From positions 248,001-312,000 of the forward strand of contig NZ_JARHUC010000007.1 in the NCBI RefSeq assembly GCF_029223255.1: 64,000 nt of DNA, given 5' to 3'. Source of the stretch: Albimonas marina (GTDB lineage: Bacteria > Pseudomonadota > Alphaproteobacteria > Rhodobacterales > Rhodobacteraceae). The notes below the pieces were generated by a model. The model did not search any database. It saw nothing but the letters and a program-made list of their open reading frames with translations, and was not told the DNA's origin. Of this stretch, positions 45,750-54,238 are shown piece after piece; position 1 is the stretch's first letter, and each line of letters begins with the position of its first letter. Position numbers and translations under genes: made by a program.

Positions 45750-47429
45750 ATGAGCGGCGACGAGCCGGAGCGTCCCGGCGCGGAGGCCGCGGGATCGGCC
45801 GGCGCCGGTCGGACGGACGGGGAGGTCGTGCGCCTCGCCTTCGCCCGCCCGCCCGCCGCGGGCCAGGCCGCGACGCGGCCGGGCGGCGGGATGGGCGGCG
45901 CGGATCCCGGCTGGCGGCTGCACCTGGGCCTGCATCCCGACGTGACCTCGGCGCAACTGCGCGACGGCGCCCTGAGCCTGACCCTGGTGCAGGGGCTGAA
46001 GGCCGAGATCCCCTGGCGCGACCCGGCGCTGGGCCGCGCGCTGGCGGCGCTGGCCCGCGGCGGGGCGCCCTGGTCGCGCTTCGCCGCGCTCTGCGCGGGC
46101 GAGGCCGAGCCGGGGGCGCCCCCCACGGCGGGGCGCTCGGGCGCGGGCGAGACGCCCGAGGCGGCGGCCCGGCGGCTGGGGGCCGAGGCCTGGACCGCGC
46201 TCCTGCATCTCAGCCGCTCGCGCCTGCTGGCGTGGTGGTACGGCGCCCCCGACCTGCGCGCGGTCGAGATCCTGCCGCTCAGCGGGCGCTACGCCCCCCT
46301 GTCGACCGTGCCGGCGACGCCGGACCTGCGGATCGCCGAGGGCGCGGTGCTGGCATGGGCCACCTCCGGGCTGCTGCTGGAGGTTCCGGACATCGACGCG
46401 GTGGTGACGGTGACGCCCGCCGGCCTGCCGCTGGTGGGCGCGATCATGGGCGCGGGGCGGCCCGGCGCGCCGCCGCTGCCCGCCGCCGCCCGCGCGGCTT
46501 TCGCCGCCGCGGGGATCCTGCGCCCGCCGCCCGATCCCGCGGCCCCGGACCCGCCCGCCGCGGACTGGACCACCTGGGACCGGCTCGCCCATCGCCTGAC
46601 CCGGGACGTGACGCGGATGCACGCGCCGATCCCGGGCCTTCCCGAGCGGGACAGGGACGATTCCTTCGCCGGCCCGCCGCCCGCCTGGGCGCGTCCGGGC
46701 CTGCCGCGCATCGCGCTGCCGCGCCCGGCGCCCGACCTCCCCTCCCGCCCCCTCGCCGAGGTGCTGGAGCGTCGCCGCTCCCGCCGGGAGCCGGGGGCGC
46801 GGCCGCTGACCCTCGCGGCGCTGGGCGCGCTTCTGTGGCGGGTCGCGCGCCGCCGCGACGACCGGCGCGACGAGCTTCCGGGCGCCGTGCTGCGCAACCT
46901 GCCCGGCGGGGGCGCGAAAGGGGACGTCTCGCTCTACGTGGCGGTGGGGCGCTGCCTGGGCCTGCCGCGGGGCTTCTACGGCTACGACGACGTCGCCCAC
47001 GCGCTGACCCGCTTCCCCGACGCGGGGCGAAGCGCCATCGGCGAGGGCCCTGCGGGGCGCGACGCGGGGCCGGGCGAGGCGGATCCGCTGGCCGCGGTCC
47101 TCGCGCAGGCCGAAGGGGCCATGTCGGCCGGGGCGCCGCCCGACGCGGTGGTGGTGATGGGCTGGCGGCCGGGCGCGCTGGCGCGGCGCTACTACTCCAA
47201 CGCCTACCGGCTGGGCCTGATGCACGCGGGCGTCCACGCGCTGGGCCTCGCGCTCGCGGCCGAGGACCTGGGCCTCGCCGGCTGTCCGCTGGGCCTGGGC
47301 GAGCATCGCCACTTCGCCCGCCTGACCGGCGTCGATCCGCTGGTCGAGACCGCGCTCGCCGAATTCGCGCTCAGCGGGCGGGACGACGCTGCAGAAGCAG
47401 CAGGGCCAGCAGAACCGCCAGGGGCGTGA
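45750..47429 (+). CDS. SagB/ThcOx-type FMN dehydrogenase
   Basis: A 559-residue protein. The nitroreductase-like domain occupies the C-terminal half: RRRSRREPGARPLTLAALGALLWRVA near residues 345-370, GDVSLYVAVGRCLGLPRGFYGYDDVAHALT near 390-420, and YYSNAYRLGLMHAGVHALGLALAAEDLGLAG near 480-510. The N-terminal half is a less conserved segment seen in long SagB proteins. In azole RiPP pathways this enzyme oxidises azolines to azoles with FMN. Follows the cyclodehydratase on the same strand; its 3' end overlaps a small convergent gene by 59 nt. Confidence 0.85.
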   Translation: MSGDEPERPGAEAAGSAGAGRTDGEVVRLAFARPPAAGQAATRPGGGMGGADPGWRLHLGLHPDVTSAQLRDGALSLTLVQGLKAEIPWRDPALGRALAALARGGAPWSRFAALCAGEAEPGAPPTAGRSGAGETPEAAARRLGAEAWTALLHLSRSRLLAWWYGAPDLRAVEILPLSGRYAPLSTVPATPDLRIAEGAVLAWATSGLLLEVPDIDAVVTVTPAGLPLVGAIMGAGRPGAPPLPAAARAAFAAAGILRPPPDPAAPDPPAADWTTWDRLAHRLTRDVTRMHAPIPGLPERDRDDSFAGPPPAWARPGLPRIALPRPAPDLPSRPLAEVLERRRSRREPGARPLTLAALGALLWRVARRRDDRRDELPGAVLRNLPGGGAKGDVSLYVAVGRCLGLPRGFYGYDDVAHALTRFPDAGRSAIGEGPAGRDAGPGEADPLAAVLAQAEGAMSAGAPPDAVVVMGWRPGALARRYYSNAYRLGLMHAGVHALGLALAAEDLGLAGCPLGLGEHRHFARLTGVDPLVETALAEFALSGRDDAAEAAGPAEPPGA

Positions 47430-47541
47430 GCAGCAGCGACAGCAGCAGGCAGCCCCCGAAGCCCGCCAGCGTCGTGCGCCCCAGCCAGGCCGCGCCCAGC
47501 GCGCCGCCGATGTAGAGCAGCCACAGAATGTAGGGAAGCAT
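47371..47541 (-). CDS. 56-residue membrane protein
   Basis: Short gene: ATG 47541 with GGAGGA 5 nt upstream, stop at 47371. The product opens MLPYILWLLYIGGALGAAWLG and continues with a second hydrophobic stretch rich in Leu (CLLLSLLLTPLAVLLALLLL), ending QRRPAR. Two transmembrane segments with a basic C-terminus are likely. It is the last gene after the exporter and SPFH genes on the same strand (135-nt gap) and overlaps the end of the convergent SagB-type gene. No family recognised; an accessory membrane peptide is a fair description. Confidence 0.6.
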   Translation of the reverse strand: MLPYILWLLYIGGALGAAWLGRTTLAGFGGCLLLSLLLTPLAVLLALLLLQRRPAR

Positions 47542-47676
47542 CGCGTCCTCCGGCTCCGGCGCGTCGCGGCCCCCTCGGCGGAGGCCGCCTCGATCCGCGG
47601 GGCCCGCCGCGCCGCGAGCGGGCTCCGCCCTTCTCCTTCGGCCTCGCCCTCAGGCGGGGCGCGTCGTCCCTCCGCC

Positions 47677-48990
47677 TCAGTCCGTCGGGTCCACCGCGCG
47701 CGGCGGCGCGGAGCCGTCGGGCGCGGGCTGCGCGCCGTTCTGGGGGATCGCGCCGCCGGCCGGTTCCCCGCCCGGGCGGGCGACCGAGGCGGCGGGGTCG
47801 TCGCCGTCGCTCCCGCTTCCGCCGCGCAGGCCGCCCGGCGGGGCGGGCATCCCGTCGCCGGGCTCGGCCGGGGGGGCGGAGCCGTCGGCGGGCAGCGGGC
47901 CGCGCGGCGGCAGCGCGCCGAGGGTGCGGGCGCCGCGCGAATCCACCTGCTGCTGAAGCTCGGGGAACAGCATCGGCATCTCGCTCCAGCTTGGCAGCGT
48001 GTTTGCCTGGTCGGCGCCCATCTCGGGGATCGGCTGGGCGGTGGCGGGCAGGGCGCCCAGCTCCCCGCCCAGGATCAGGGGCATCGCGTCCTTGCCGTTG
48101 CCCACCACCACCACCTTGGCGTTGGGCGACTTCGAGAGCTGCACCGTCGCCTCGATCCCCCGCCAGGTCAGCAGGGAGTCGTTCAGCGCCTCGGAGACGA
48201 TGGTGTAGAACGAGCGGATGCCGATCGCCTCGATCCGGCGGCGCTCGGCCTCCTGCTTCTCGGACATGATCCGGAACTCGTAGGAGGCGGCGAGCTGCTC
48301 CTGCGCCAGCTTCTGGTCGATGGCCTGGGTCACCTGCTCGGGCAGGTAGATGCCGCGCACGGCCACGTCCAGGAACTCGATCACCTCCGCCGCGGCGTGG
48401 GAGGTGATGTCCTCGATCACCTCCTGCTTCAGCTGGTCGAAGTTGATCGAGTAGAGCTCGTTCGAGGTGTGGTTGGCGACCGCATGACGGATCGCGGCGA
48501 CCGAGACGGGGCCCACCACGCGGGCGCGGTATTCCGGCCCCACGCCCTTCTGCAGCTCGCCCAGCGTGGCGTAGCGGGCGCGGTAGATGACGTTGCCCTC
48601 GATGCGCACCGACATGCCCTCGGAGGACAGCGCCTCGATCGAGAAGGGGAACTGCTGCACGCGCAGCTCGTAGATGTAGATCCGGTCCCAGGGCAGCTTC
48701 AGCGCATAGCCCTCGGGCAGCGGCTCGCCCAGGTCGGTGCCGCCGGCCAGCAGCTTGTAGCGCACCCCCGCCTGGCCCGGCAGGATCTGCACGAAGATCA
48801 CGTTCCACAGGATCAGCAGCACGATCGAGATCAAGCTCGTTAGCCCCACCGCCCAGGCGACGATGCGCTCGCTCCGCGAGAACAGCGGCGGCTTCTCCCG
48901 CCGGTCGCGGCGGCGCCGGGCGTCGGAGGGGGGCGGGCCCGGGGGGGGCGGGCCCGAGGGATCGGGGGCGGGGGTCCTGGCGTCGGTCAC
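47677..48990 (-). CDS. SPFH/Band 7-domain membrane protein
   Basis: A 437-residue protein. A Pro/Arg-rich cytoplasmic start is followed by one transmembrane segment (about residues 45-68, VAWAVGLTSLISIVLLILWNVIF). The SPFH domain (about 70-270; EGYALKLPWDRIYIYELRVQQ, VRIEGNVIYRARYATLGELQ) leads into an Ala/Glu/Gln helical stretch (AIDQKLAQEQLAASYEFRIMSEKQEAERRRIEA). The last ~110 residues are low-complexity Pro/Gly/Ala. This is HflK/prohibitin-like architecture, which organises membrane microdomains or regulates proteases. Start overlaps the exporter stop by 4 nt, so the two are co-translated, an unusual pairing. Confidence 0.87.
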   Translation of the reverse strand: MTDARTPAPDPSGPPPPGPPPSDARRRRDRREKPPLFSRSERIVAWAVGLTSLISIVLLILWNVIFVQILPGQAGVRYKLLAGGTDLGEPLPEGYALKLPWDRIYIYELRVQQFPFSIEALSSEGMSVRIEGNVIYRARYATLGELQKGVGPEYRARVVGPVSVAAIRHAVANHTSNELYSINFDQLKQEVIEDITSHAAAEVIEFLDVAVRGIYLPEQVTQAIDQKLAQEQLAASYEFRIMSEKQEAERRRIEAIGIRSFYTIVSEALNDSLLTWRGIEATVQLSKSPNAKVVVVGNGKDAMPLILGGELGALPATAQPIPEMGADQANTLPSWSEMPMLFPELQQQVDSRGARTLGALPPRGPLPADGSAPPAEPGDGMPAPPGGLRGGSGSDGDDPAASVARPGGEPAGGAIPQNGAQPAPDGSAPPRAVDPTD

Positions 48991-50618
48991 GCGCGCTCTC
49001 CCTCCAGTCGTCGGTCCTCGACGATGCGGCCGTCGGCGAAGCGGATCACCCGGTCGGCGCCGTCGTGGTATCGGTCGTCATGGCTGACCACGATCAGGGT
49101 CCGGCCCTCGCGCTTCAGGCGGGGCAGGATCTCGCGGTAGAGCCGTTCGCGGAACTCCTGGTCCTGGTCGGCGGCGACCTCGTCCAGGATCAGCACCGGG
49201 CGCCGCTCCAGCAGCGCCACGGCCAGCGCCAGGCGCTTGCGCTGCCCGGTCGAGAGCTCGGTGGTCGAGAAGGCGCCGTCCACGAAGCGCACCTTCCCCC
49301 CCAGCCCGAGATCCGCGAGCAGGTCGTTCACCTCCTCGGGCGTGCGATCCTCGAGCCCGTAGAGCCGGTCGAAGAGGTGGAAGTCGGTGAAGACCGAGCT
49401 GAACAGCCCCCGCCACGCCGCCGCCTGCGCCGGCCCCACCGGCCGCCCGTCGAGCTCCAGCGCGCCCGTGTCCGGCGGATAGAGCCGGCACAGCAGCTTG
49501 AGGAACGTCGACTTGCCCGAGCCGTTGCCCCCCACCACGAACAGCGTCTGGCCCGCCGGCACGCTCAGGTCCACCGGCCCGATCGAGAACACCGGCGCGC
49601 CCTGCGCGTCGCGGTAGGTGAAGGTCGCGGCCCGCACGCCGAGCTCGGAGAAGCCGGCCGGCGCCTCCCCGGTCTCGACGCCCGCCGAGGCCGCCTCGAC
49701 CCTGCGCTCGGCGCTCTCGAGATCGTCGAGCGCGAATTCCGCCCGCGCGACCAGCGGGATCGAGCGCAGGATGATCTCCACCGTCGAGAGCAGGAAGATC
49801 GCCACGTAGATCGACTGCACGATCACCTCCTGGTCGCCCACGAAGGGCGGCAGCACGAAGGCGATCGAGGCCAGCATCACGTAGAAGAACCCGTAGGAGA
49901 TCGAGATCCCGCGATGGATCCGCGCCGCCGCCTGCGCCCGCGCGTCGCGATAGTCGGCCGAGGCGGGCGAGAGATGCTCGTGCTCCAGCGCGGCGCCGCG
50001 GGGGCGGTGCAGCCGGGTCTCCTTGAAGCCGTGGATCACGTGGCCCAGCAGGCGCAGGAAGCCGGTCTCGGCCTGCGACGCCTCGATCAGCGCGGCGCGC
50101 ACGCTGCGCTGGGAGATGGTGTAGAGCACCGCCGAGGCGCCGACGATGCCGGCCAGCGTGAAGAACACCACCGGCGAGAGCATCAGCGTGTAGAGCCCCC
50201 CCAGGACCAGCGATCCCAGCGCCGCGTAGCCCGGCAGCACCACCATCGCGGCTTCCGAGATCAGGGCGGTGTTGCGGGTCAGGGCGTCGTAGATGCGCCC
50301 GCCGCCGATGCGCTCGAAATCCGAGTACTCCAGGCGGCGCAGGCTCTCGACCAGGCGCATCCGCATCCCGTCGAGCATGGTCTCGACCGCGTCGACGCTC
50401 ATCCGCGCGCCGACCAGCTGGCCCGCGACCACGCCCATCGCCGAGAGCACGAACAGCGCCACGTCCGCCCCGCGCACCGTGTAGCCGGCGCCGCCGGAGA
50501 TCACGTTGTTGACCACCGCGAGCACGCCCACGGGGCTGACCATGGCGATCGCCAGCACGCACAGGAGCCACAGCCGTCTGCCTTCGGCCGCCCCCCAGAC
50601 CACGGATGCGAATCGCAA
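48987..50618 (-). CDS. PvdE/SyrD-type cyclic-peptide export ABC transporter
   Basis: About 543 residues, transmembrane and ATPase domains in one chain. Six transmembrane segments lie in the first ~310 residues. The ATPase has Walker A GGNGSGKST, signature LSTGQRKR and the family-specific LILDEVAADQDQEFRERLY, close to the DEWAADQDP block of PvdE/SyrD exporters, then VVSHDDRY. The start is ambiguous: TTG 50618 is best placed behind GGGAG (5-nt spacer), but the frame is open to TTG 50714 (575 residues). Operon with the SPFH gene; convergent with the azole RiPP genes, so it is a candidate exporter for their product (inference). Confidence 0.85.
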   Translation of the reverse strand: MRFASVVWGAAEGRRLWLLCVLAIAMVSPVGVLAVVNNVISGGAGYTVRGADVALFVLSAMGVVAGQLVGARMSVDAVETMLDGMRMRLVESLRRLEYSDFERIGGGRIYDALTRNTALISEAAMVVLPGYAALGSLVLGGLYTLMLSPVVFFTLAGIVGASAVLYTISQRSVRAALIEASQAETGFLRLLGHVIHGFKETRLHRPRGAALEHEHLSPASADYRDARAQAAARIHRGISISYGFFYVMLASIAFVLPPFVGDQEVIVQSIYVAIFLLSTVEIILRSIPLVARAEFALDDLESAERRVEAASAGVETGEAPAGFSELGVRAATFTYRDAQGAPVFSIGPVDLSVPAGQTLFVVGGNGSGKSTFLKLLCRLYPPDTGALELDGRPVGPAQAAAWRGLFSSVFTDFHLFDRLYGLEDRTPEEVNDLLADLGLGGKVRFVDGAFSTTELSTGQRKRLALAVALLERRPVLILDEVAADQDQEFRERLYREILPRLKREGRTLIVVSHDDRYHDGADRVIRFADGRIVEDRRLEGERA

Positions 50619-50771
50619 CGCCGCTCCCTTCGCGTCCCCTCTCGTCGCCCGTGGCCGCGCCGGCGGGGCCGGACGGCGCTTACGCGCGGACAACCCCTGA
50701 ACCCTCCCCTTCAAGCGCCTCGCAAGTCAACCTTTTCCCGCGGGGGGCGAGCGGGGGAGGGCGGGCGCCCG

Positions 50772-53180
50772 TCAGCCTGCAGAGGGCGGCGTCTCCAGCC
50801 GCTCGACCTCGCAGACATAGGCCCTCAGCGGGACCGAGCCGCTGACCGGATCGACCGCGTCATGGCCGATCATGGCGTTGAAGTTCGAGTTGCCGGGGCC
50901 CAGCGCGGGATAGCCCGGCGCGTCCAGCTCCTCGCACGGCTCCCACCAGCCGTGCTGGCCGCAGACCACGTCCGGGGCGAGCGCGGGATCGAGCCGGGCG
51001 CGGGCCAGCGACTGGCCGTGCGGGGTGCGGATGCGCACCCAGTCGCCCGCCGCGATCCCCCGCGCGGCGGCGGCGTCGGGGTGCAGGTCGACGGGCGGGT
51101 CGGGCTGGCGGCGGCGCAGGGCGGGAACGCCGCGGTGCTGGGTCTCGCAGAACAGCGTGTCCTTGGCGCAGGTCAGCGTCAGCGGGAAGCGCGGCGCGCG
51201 CCGCGGCTCGACCAGCGGGGGCCGGTAGACGGGCAGCGGGTCGTAGCCGTGCGCCAGCAGCCGCTCGGAATAGAGCTCCACCCGCCGCGAGGGGGTGGCG
51301 AAGCCGCGCGGCCCCTCGGCGTCCGGCCCCGGCTCGGCGTATTTGCGATGCCGCTGGACGAGGGGCACGCGCACCCCCTCGGGCGCCGCGCGCAGCGCCT
51401 CGAGCGTCACGCCCGAGGGGGCGAGCTGCGCGCGCATTCCCGCGTCGAGGTCGCCGTCCCAGAACCGGTCCCCCAGCCCGAGAGCGCAGGCGAGGTCGAA
51501 GACGATCCGCGCGTCGGCCCGCGACTCGCCCCGCGGCTCGACCAGCGGCCGGCGGAGCTGCACCAGCCCGTTCGCCTCGGCGCTGATCTCGAAGCCGATC
51601 TTGAGGCCCTCGGTCTCGAAGGGCGTGGCGGCGGGCAGCAGCAGGTCCGCGAAGTCGGCCGAGGGGTTGGGCGTGTGATCGACGTGGACATGGAACTCCA
51701 GCGCCGCCAGCGCCTTCGCGCCCGCGTCGCCGTCCGCATGGGCCATCAGCAGGTTCGAGCCGAAGCTGACCAGCCCGCGGATCCGGTAGGGTTCCCCCTC
51801 GAGGATCGCGCGGTAGACGTCGGCGGAGTTCGCCTCCTCGTAGGCGGCGGGGCCCAGGGGGCGGGTCTCGCGCCCCACGGTCTTCGCGCGCTGCTCCGCG
51901 CTCAGGAACTCGGCGCCCTGCACGTCGGCGGCGGGGACCACGGGCAGCTCGACGTTGCCGCCGGGCGCGTCGTAGTCGCCGGTCAGGGCGTAGAGCAGGC
52001 CGATCGCCAGCGCCGCCTGGTTGGCGTTCGACTGCTGCTCGAGCCCGCTCCAGGTCATGTAGGCGAGCGGTCGGGCCTGGTGGATCAGGGCCGCGGTGCG
52101 CTCCACCTGCTCGGCGGGGATGTCGGTCAGCCGCTCGGTCTCGGCCGGGTCGTGGCGGGCGCAGAGCTCGGCCCAGCGCGCGAAGACCGGGCGGCAGGCG
52201 ACGGGGCCGGCGGGGGTGGCGACCTCGAACCGGCCGGCGAGCGCCAGCGCCGGGTCCGCCTCGCCCAGGCGGCAGGGGACGGGGGCGCCCGCGGCCTCGG
52301 ACCAGGCGAGCAGGGCCCCCGGATCCTGCGCGGGGTCGTCCGCGCCGCCGGCCAGGTCGCCCGCGCGCAGCAGGCGGCCGTCGTCCTCGCGCACCAGGGC
52401 GGGGGCGTTGGTCCAGGCGCGCAGGAACCCGGCGTCGTAAAGCCCGTCGCGGATCAGCACGTGGGCGAGGCCCAGCGCCAGCGCCCCGTCGGTCCCGGGT
52501 CGCACGCGCAGCCATTCGTCCGCGCGCCGGGCGAGGCCCGCGTTGCGCGGATCGACCACCACCAGCTTCGCCCCCCGGCGCACCGCCGCGACGGCCGCGG
52601 TCGCATGGGCGATGCGCGAGACGGTGGGGTTGTAGCCCCACAGCAGGATGCAGCCCGCCCGCTCCATGTCCGGCATCACGCCCGCCGGCAGGGCCGAGCC
52701 CCAGCTGAGCAGGTTGCCCATCCACCGCCCCCAGCCGCACAGCTCGTAGGAGGTGGAGTGGTTGGGGCTGCCGAAGGCGCGGCGCAGGCGCACCACCCAG
52801 TGGCGCGAATCCGACAGCGCCGAGGTGGAGGGGGAGACGGTGTTGAAGGCCACCGTCTCGGGCCCATGCTCGGCCGCCAGCGCGTTCAGGCGCGTCGCCG
52901 CCAGCTCCAGCGCCTCGTCCCAGGAGATCCGCTCCCACCCCGGGTCAGGGTCGCCCTTGGGGCGGGTGCGCTTCATCGGGTGCAGCAGGCGGCGCGGGCT
53001 CTCGACCAGTTCGGGCGCCACCTTGCCCTTCAGGCACAGGGCCTGCCCGGTGGGGTGCGAGGGATCGGCGGCGAGCGCGGTCAGCCGCCCCCCCTCCACC
53101 GTCGCGACCGCGCCGCAGCGCGAGGTGCACAGGGCGCAGAAGGTGGGCACGCGCAGGCGCGCGGAGCCGTCGAGAGCCAT
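50772..53180 (-). CDS. Molybdopterin-dependent oxidoreductase with one [4Fe-4S] cluster
   Basis: An 802-residue member of the DMSO reductase superfamily. The N-terminal cluster ligands are Cys15, Cys18, Cys22 and Cys49 (FCALCTSRCG ... ALCLKG). Cys148 in SYELCGWGR is at the expected molybdenum-ligand position, as in formate dehydrogenase and thiosulfate/polysulfide reductase types. MGD-binding stretches (GYNPTVSRIAHA, VVVDPRNAGLARRADEWLRVRPGTDGALALG) and the C-terminal molybdopterin dinucleotide domain (about 680-800) are present. No Tat signal, so it is probably cytoplasmic. GGGAGG lies 6 nt before ATG 53180. No partner electron-transfer subunit or chaperone gene adjoins it, which suggests a stand-alone enzyme. 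Substrate unknown. Confidence 0.88.
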   Translation of the reverse strand: MALDGSARLRVPTFCALCTSRCGAVATVEGGRLTALAADPSHPTGQALCLKGKVAPELVESPRRLLHPMKRTRPKGDPDPGWERISWDEALELAATRLNALAAEHGPETVAFNTVSPSTSALSDSRHWVVRLRRAFGSPNHSTSYELCGWGRWMGNLLSWGSALPAGVMPDMERAGCILLWGYNPTVSRIAHATAAVAAVRRGAKLVVVDPRNAGLARRADEWLRVRPGTDGALALGLAHVLIRDGLYDAGFLRAWTNAPALVREDDGRLLRAGDLAGGADDPAQDPGALLAWSEAAGAPVPCRLGEADPALALAGRFEVATPAGPVACRPVFARWAELCARHDPAETERLTDIPAEQVERTAALIHQARPLAYMTWSGLEQQSNANQAALAIGLLYALTGDYDAPGGNVELPVVPAADVQGAEFLSAEQRAKTVGRETRPLGPAAYEEANSADVYRAILEGEPYRIRGLVSFGSNLLMAHADGDAGAKALAALEFHVHVDHTPNPSADFADLLLPAATPFETEGLKIGFEISAEANGLVQLRRPLVEPRGESRADARIVFDLACALGLGDRFWDGDLDAGMRAQLAPSGVTLEALRAAPEGVRVPLVQRHRKYAEPGPDAEGPRGFATPSRRVELYSERLLAHGYDPLPVYRPPLVEPRRAPRFPLTLTCAKDTLFCETQHRGVPALRRRQPDPPVDLHPDAAAARGIAAGDWVRIRTPHGQSLARARLDPALAPDVVCGQHGWWEPCEELDAPGYPALGPGNSNFNAMIGHDAVDPVSGSVPLRAYVCEVERLETPPSAG

Positions 53181-53404
53181 GGTCGCCTCCCCAGGACCGG
53201 GCGGCCCGACGGGAGCGGGCCCGTCCGGCCATGGCCTCCAGTCTGGGCGATCCCCCCGCGCCCTGTCCAGCATCGCGCCCCGCCCGTCGCCCGGCCCCGC
53301 CCCGCGCCCCCGCGGCGCCGCGCGTCCCGTTCGGCCCGGGACGGGCGCCGCCTGCGGCGCGCGGGCCGCTTCCGCGCCGGGCGGGGCGTGCTAGGCTCGC
53401 GCCC

Positions 53405-54079
53405 ATGATCCGAGCCGAGCCCTTCGACTGGCCCTACGACGGTCGCCTCGCCCCCGCGGCGCTGGCCTTCGTGGCCATCGACCTGCAGCACGACTTCCTG
53501 TCGCCGGAGGGCTATTTCGCGCGCATGGGCTACGACCCCGCGCCGCTGCGCCGGGTGATCCCGCAGGTGAACCGGATCTCGGCCGCGGTCCGCGGCGTGG
53601 GCGGAACGGTCGTGCACACCCGGCAGGGCTACCGCGCCGACCTCGCCGACATGACCCCTTACGAGCGTTGGCGGCGCGCGCGCAGCGGGCTCGACCGCTC
53701 CCAGGCGCTGCTGCGCGGCACGCCGGGCTTCGAGATCGAGGCGGGGGTGGAGGTCGCGCCGCAGGACGTCGTCGTCGACAAGACCTGCAACGGCGCCTTC
53801 ACCCACACCGACCTCGACCACGTCCTGCGGGCGCGGGGGATCACGCATCTGATCGTGGCGGGGGTGACGACGGACGTCTGCGTGCACACCACCCTGCGCC
53901 AGGCCTGCGACCTGAACTTCCAGTGCCTGACCGCCGCCGACGCCTGCGCCAGCGGCGACGCCGAGATCCACGCCGCCGCCCTGAAGATGGTGACCGTCGA
54001 GGACGGCGTCTTCGGCTGCCTCGCCGATACGGACGCCATCGTCGAGGGGCTCGCCGCCCTGCGCCCCGCGGCCGCCTGA
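53405..54079 (+). CDS. Isochorismatase-family cysteine hydrolase
   Basis: A 224-residue cytoplasmic hydrolase. The catalytic triad is Asp26 (FVAIDLQHDF), Lys126 (VVDKTCNGAF) and Cys159 (GVTTDVCVHTT), with the cis-peptide region before the Cys. The family covers N-carbamoylsarcosine, biuret and ureidoacrylate amidohydrolases and nicotinamidases. ATG 53405 is used; the frame upstream is Pro/Arg low complexity. Divergent from the molybdoenzyme gene across 224 nt and followed by a hairpin at 54082-54105. Confidence 0.87.
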   Translation: MIRAEPFDWPYDGRLAPAALAFVAIDLQHDFLSPEGYFARMGYDPAPLRRVIPQVNRISAAVRGVGGTVVHTRQGYRADLADMTPYERWRRARSGLDRSQALLRGTPGFEIEAGVEVAPQDVVVDKTCNGAFTHTDLDHVLRARGITHLIVAGVTTDVCVHTTLRQACDLNFQCLTAADACASGDAEIHAAALKMVTVEDGVFGCLADTDAIVEGLAALRPAAA

Positions 54080-54081
54080 GG

Positions 54082-54105
54082 GCCGGCGCGCCGCCGGGCG
54101 CCGGC
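54082..54105 (+). terminator. 8-bp hairpin after the isochorismatase-family gene
   Basis: GCCGGCGC (54082-54089) pairs with GCGCCGGC (54098-54105) across an 8-nt loop, 2 nt after the stop codon. No U-run. Beyond it, an AT-richer patch (54131-54170, TTTCGTTTCGCTTACTGAAATCG) is the likely promoter zone of the acyl-CoA synthetase gene. Confidence 0.5.
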
Positions 54106-54238
54106 GTCAGGCGACGGGATCCGCCCGCGGGGAATCTTTCGTTTCGCTTACTGAAATCGTATCTCCGGTCTCGAACGCCCGCCGGATCGGGCGGAACGGG
54201 CCGCAGAGCCCGGGGACCATTCCTGGGGAGGATCGCTC

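Noticed and set aside
49065-53408. Very long plus-strand open frame (~1450 codons) opposite the exporter and molybdoenzyme genes
   Set aside because: A GC-rich shadow frame: composition is Gly/Arg/Val/Gln/His low complexity with no domain, while the opposite strand encodes clear ABC and molybdopterin motifs.
54141-54157. Operator-like GTTTC/GAAAT dyad before the acyl-CoA synthetase gene
   Set aside because: Only four matching positions per arm; within chance for an AT-rich patch, so kept only as a promoter-zone note.
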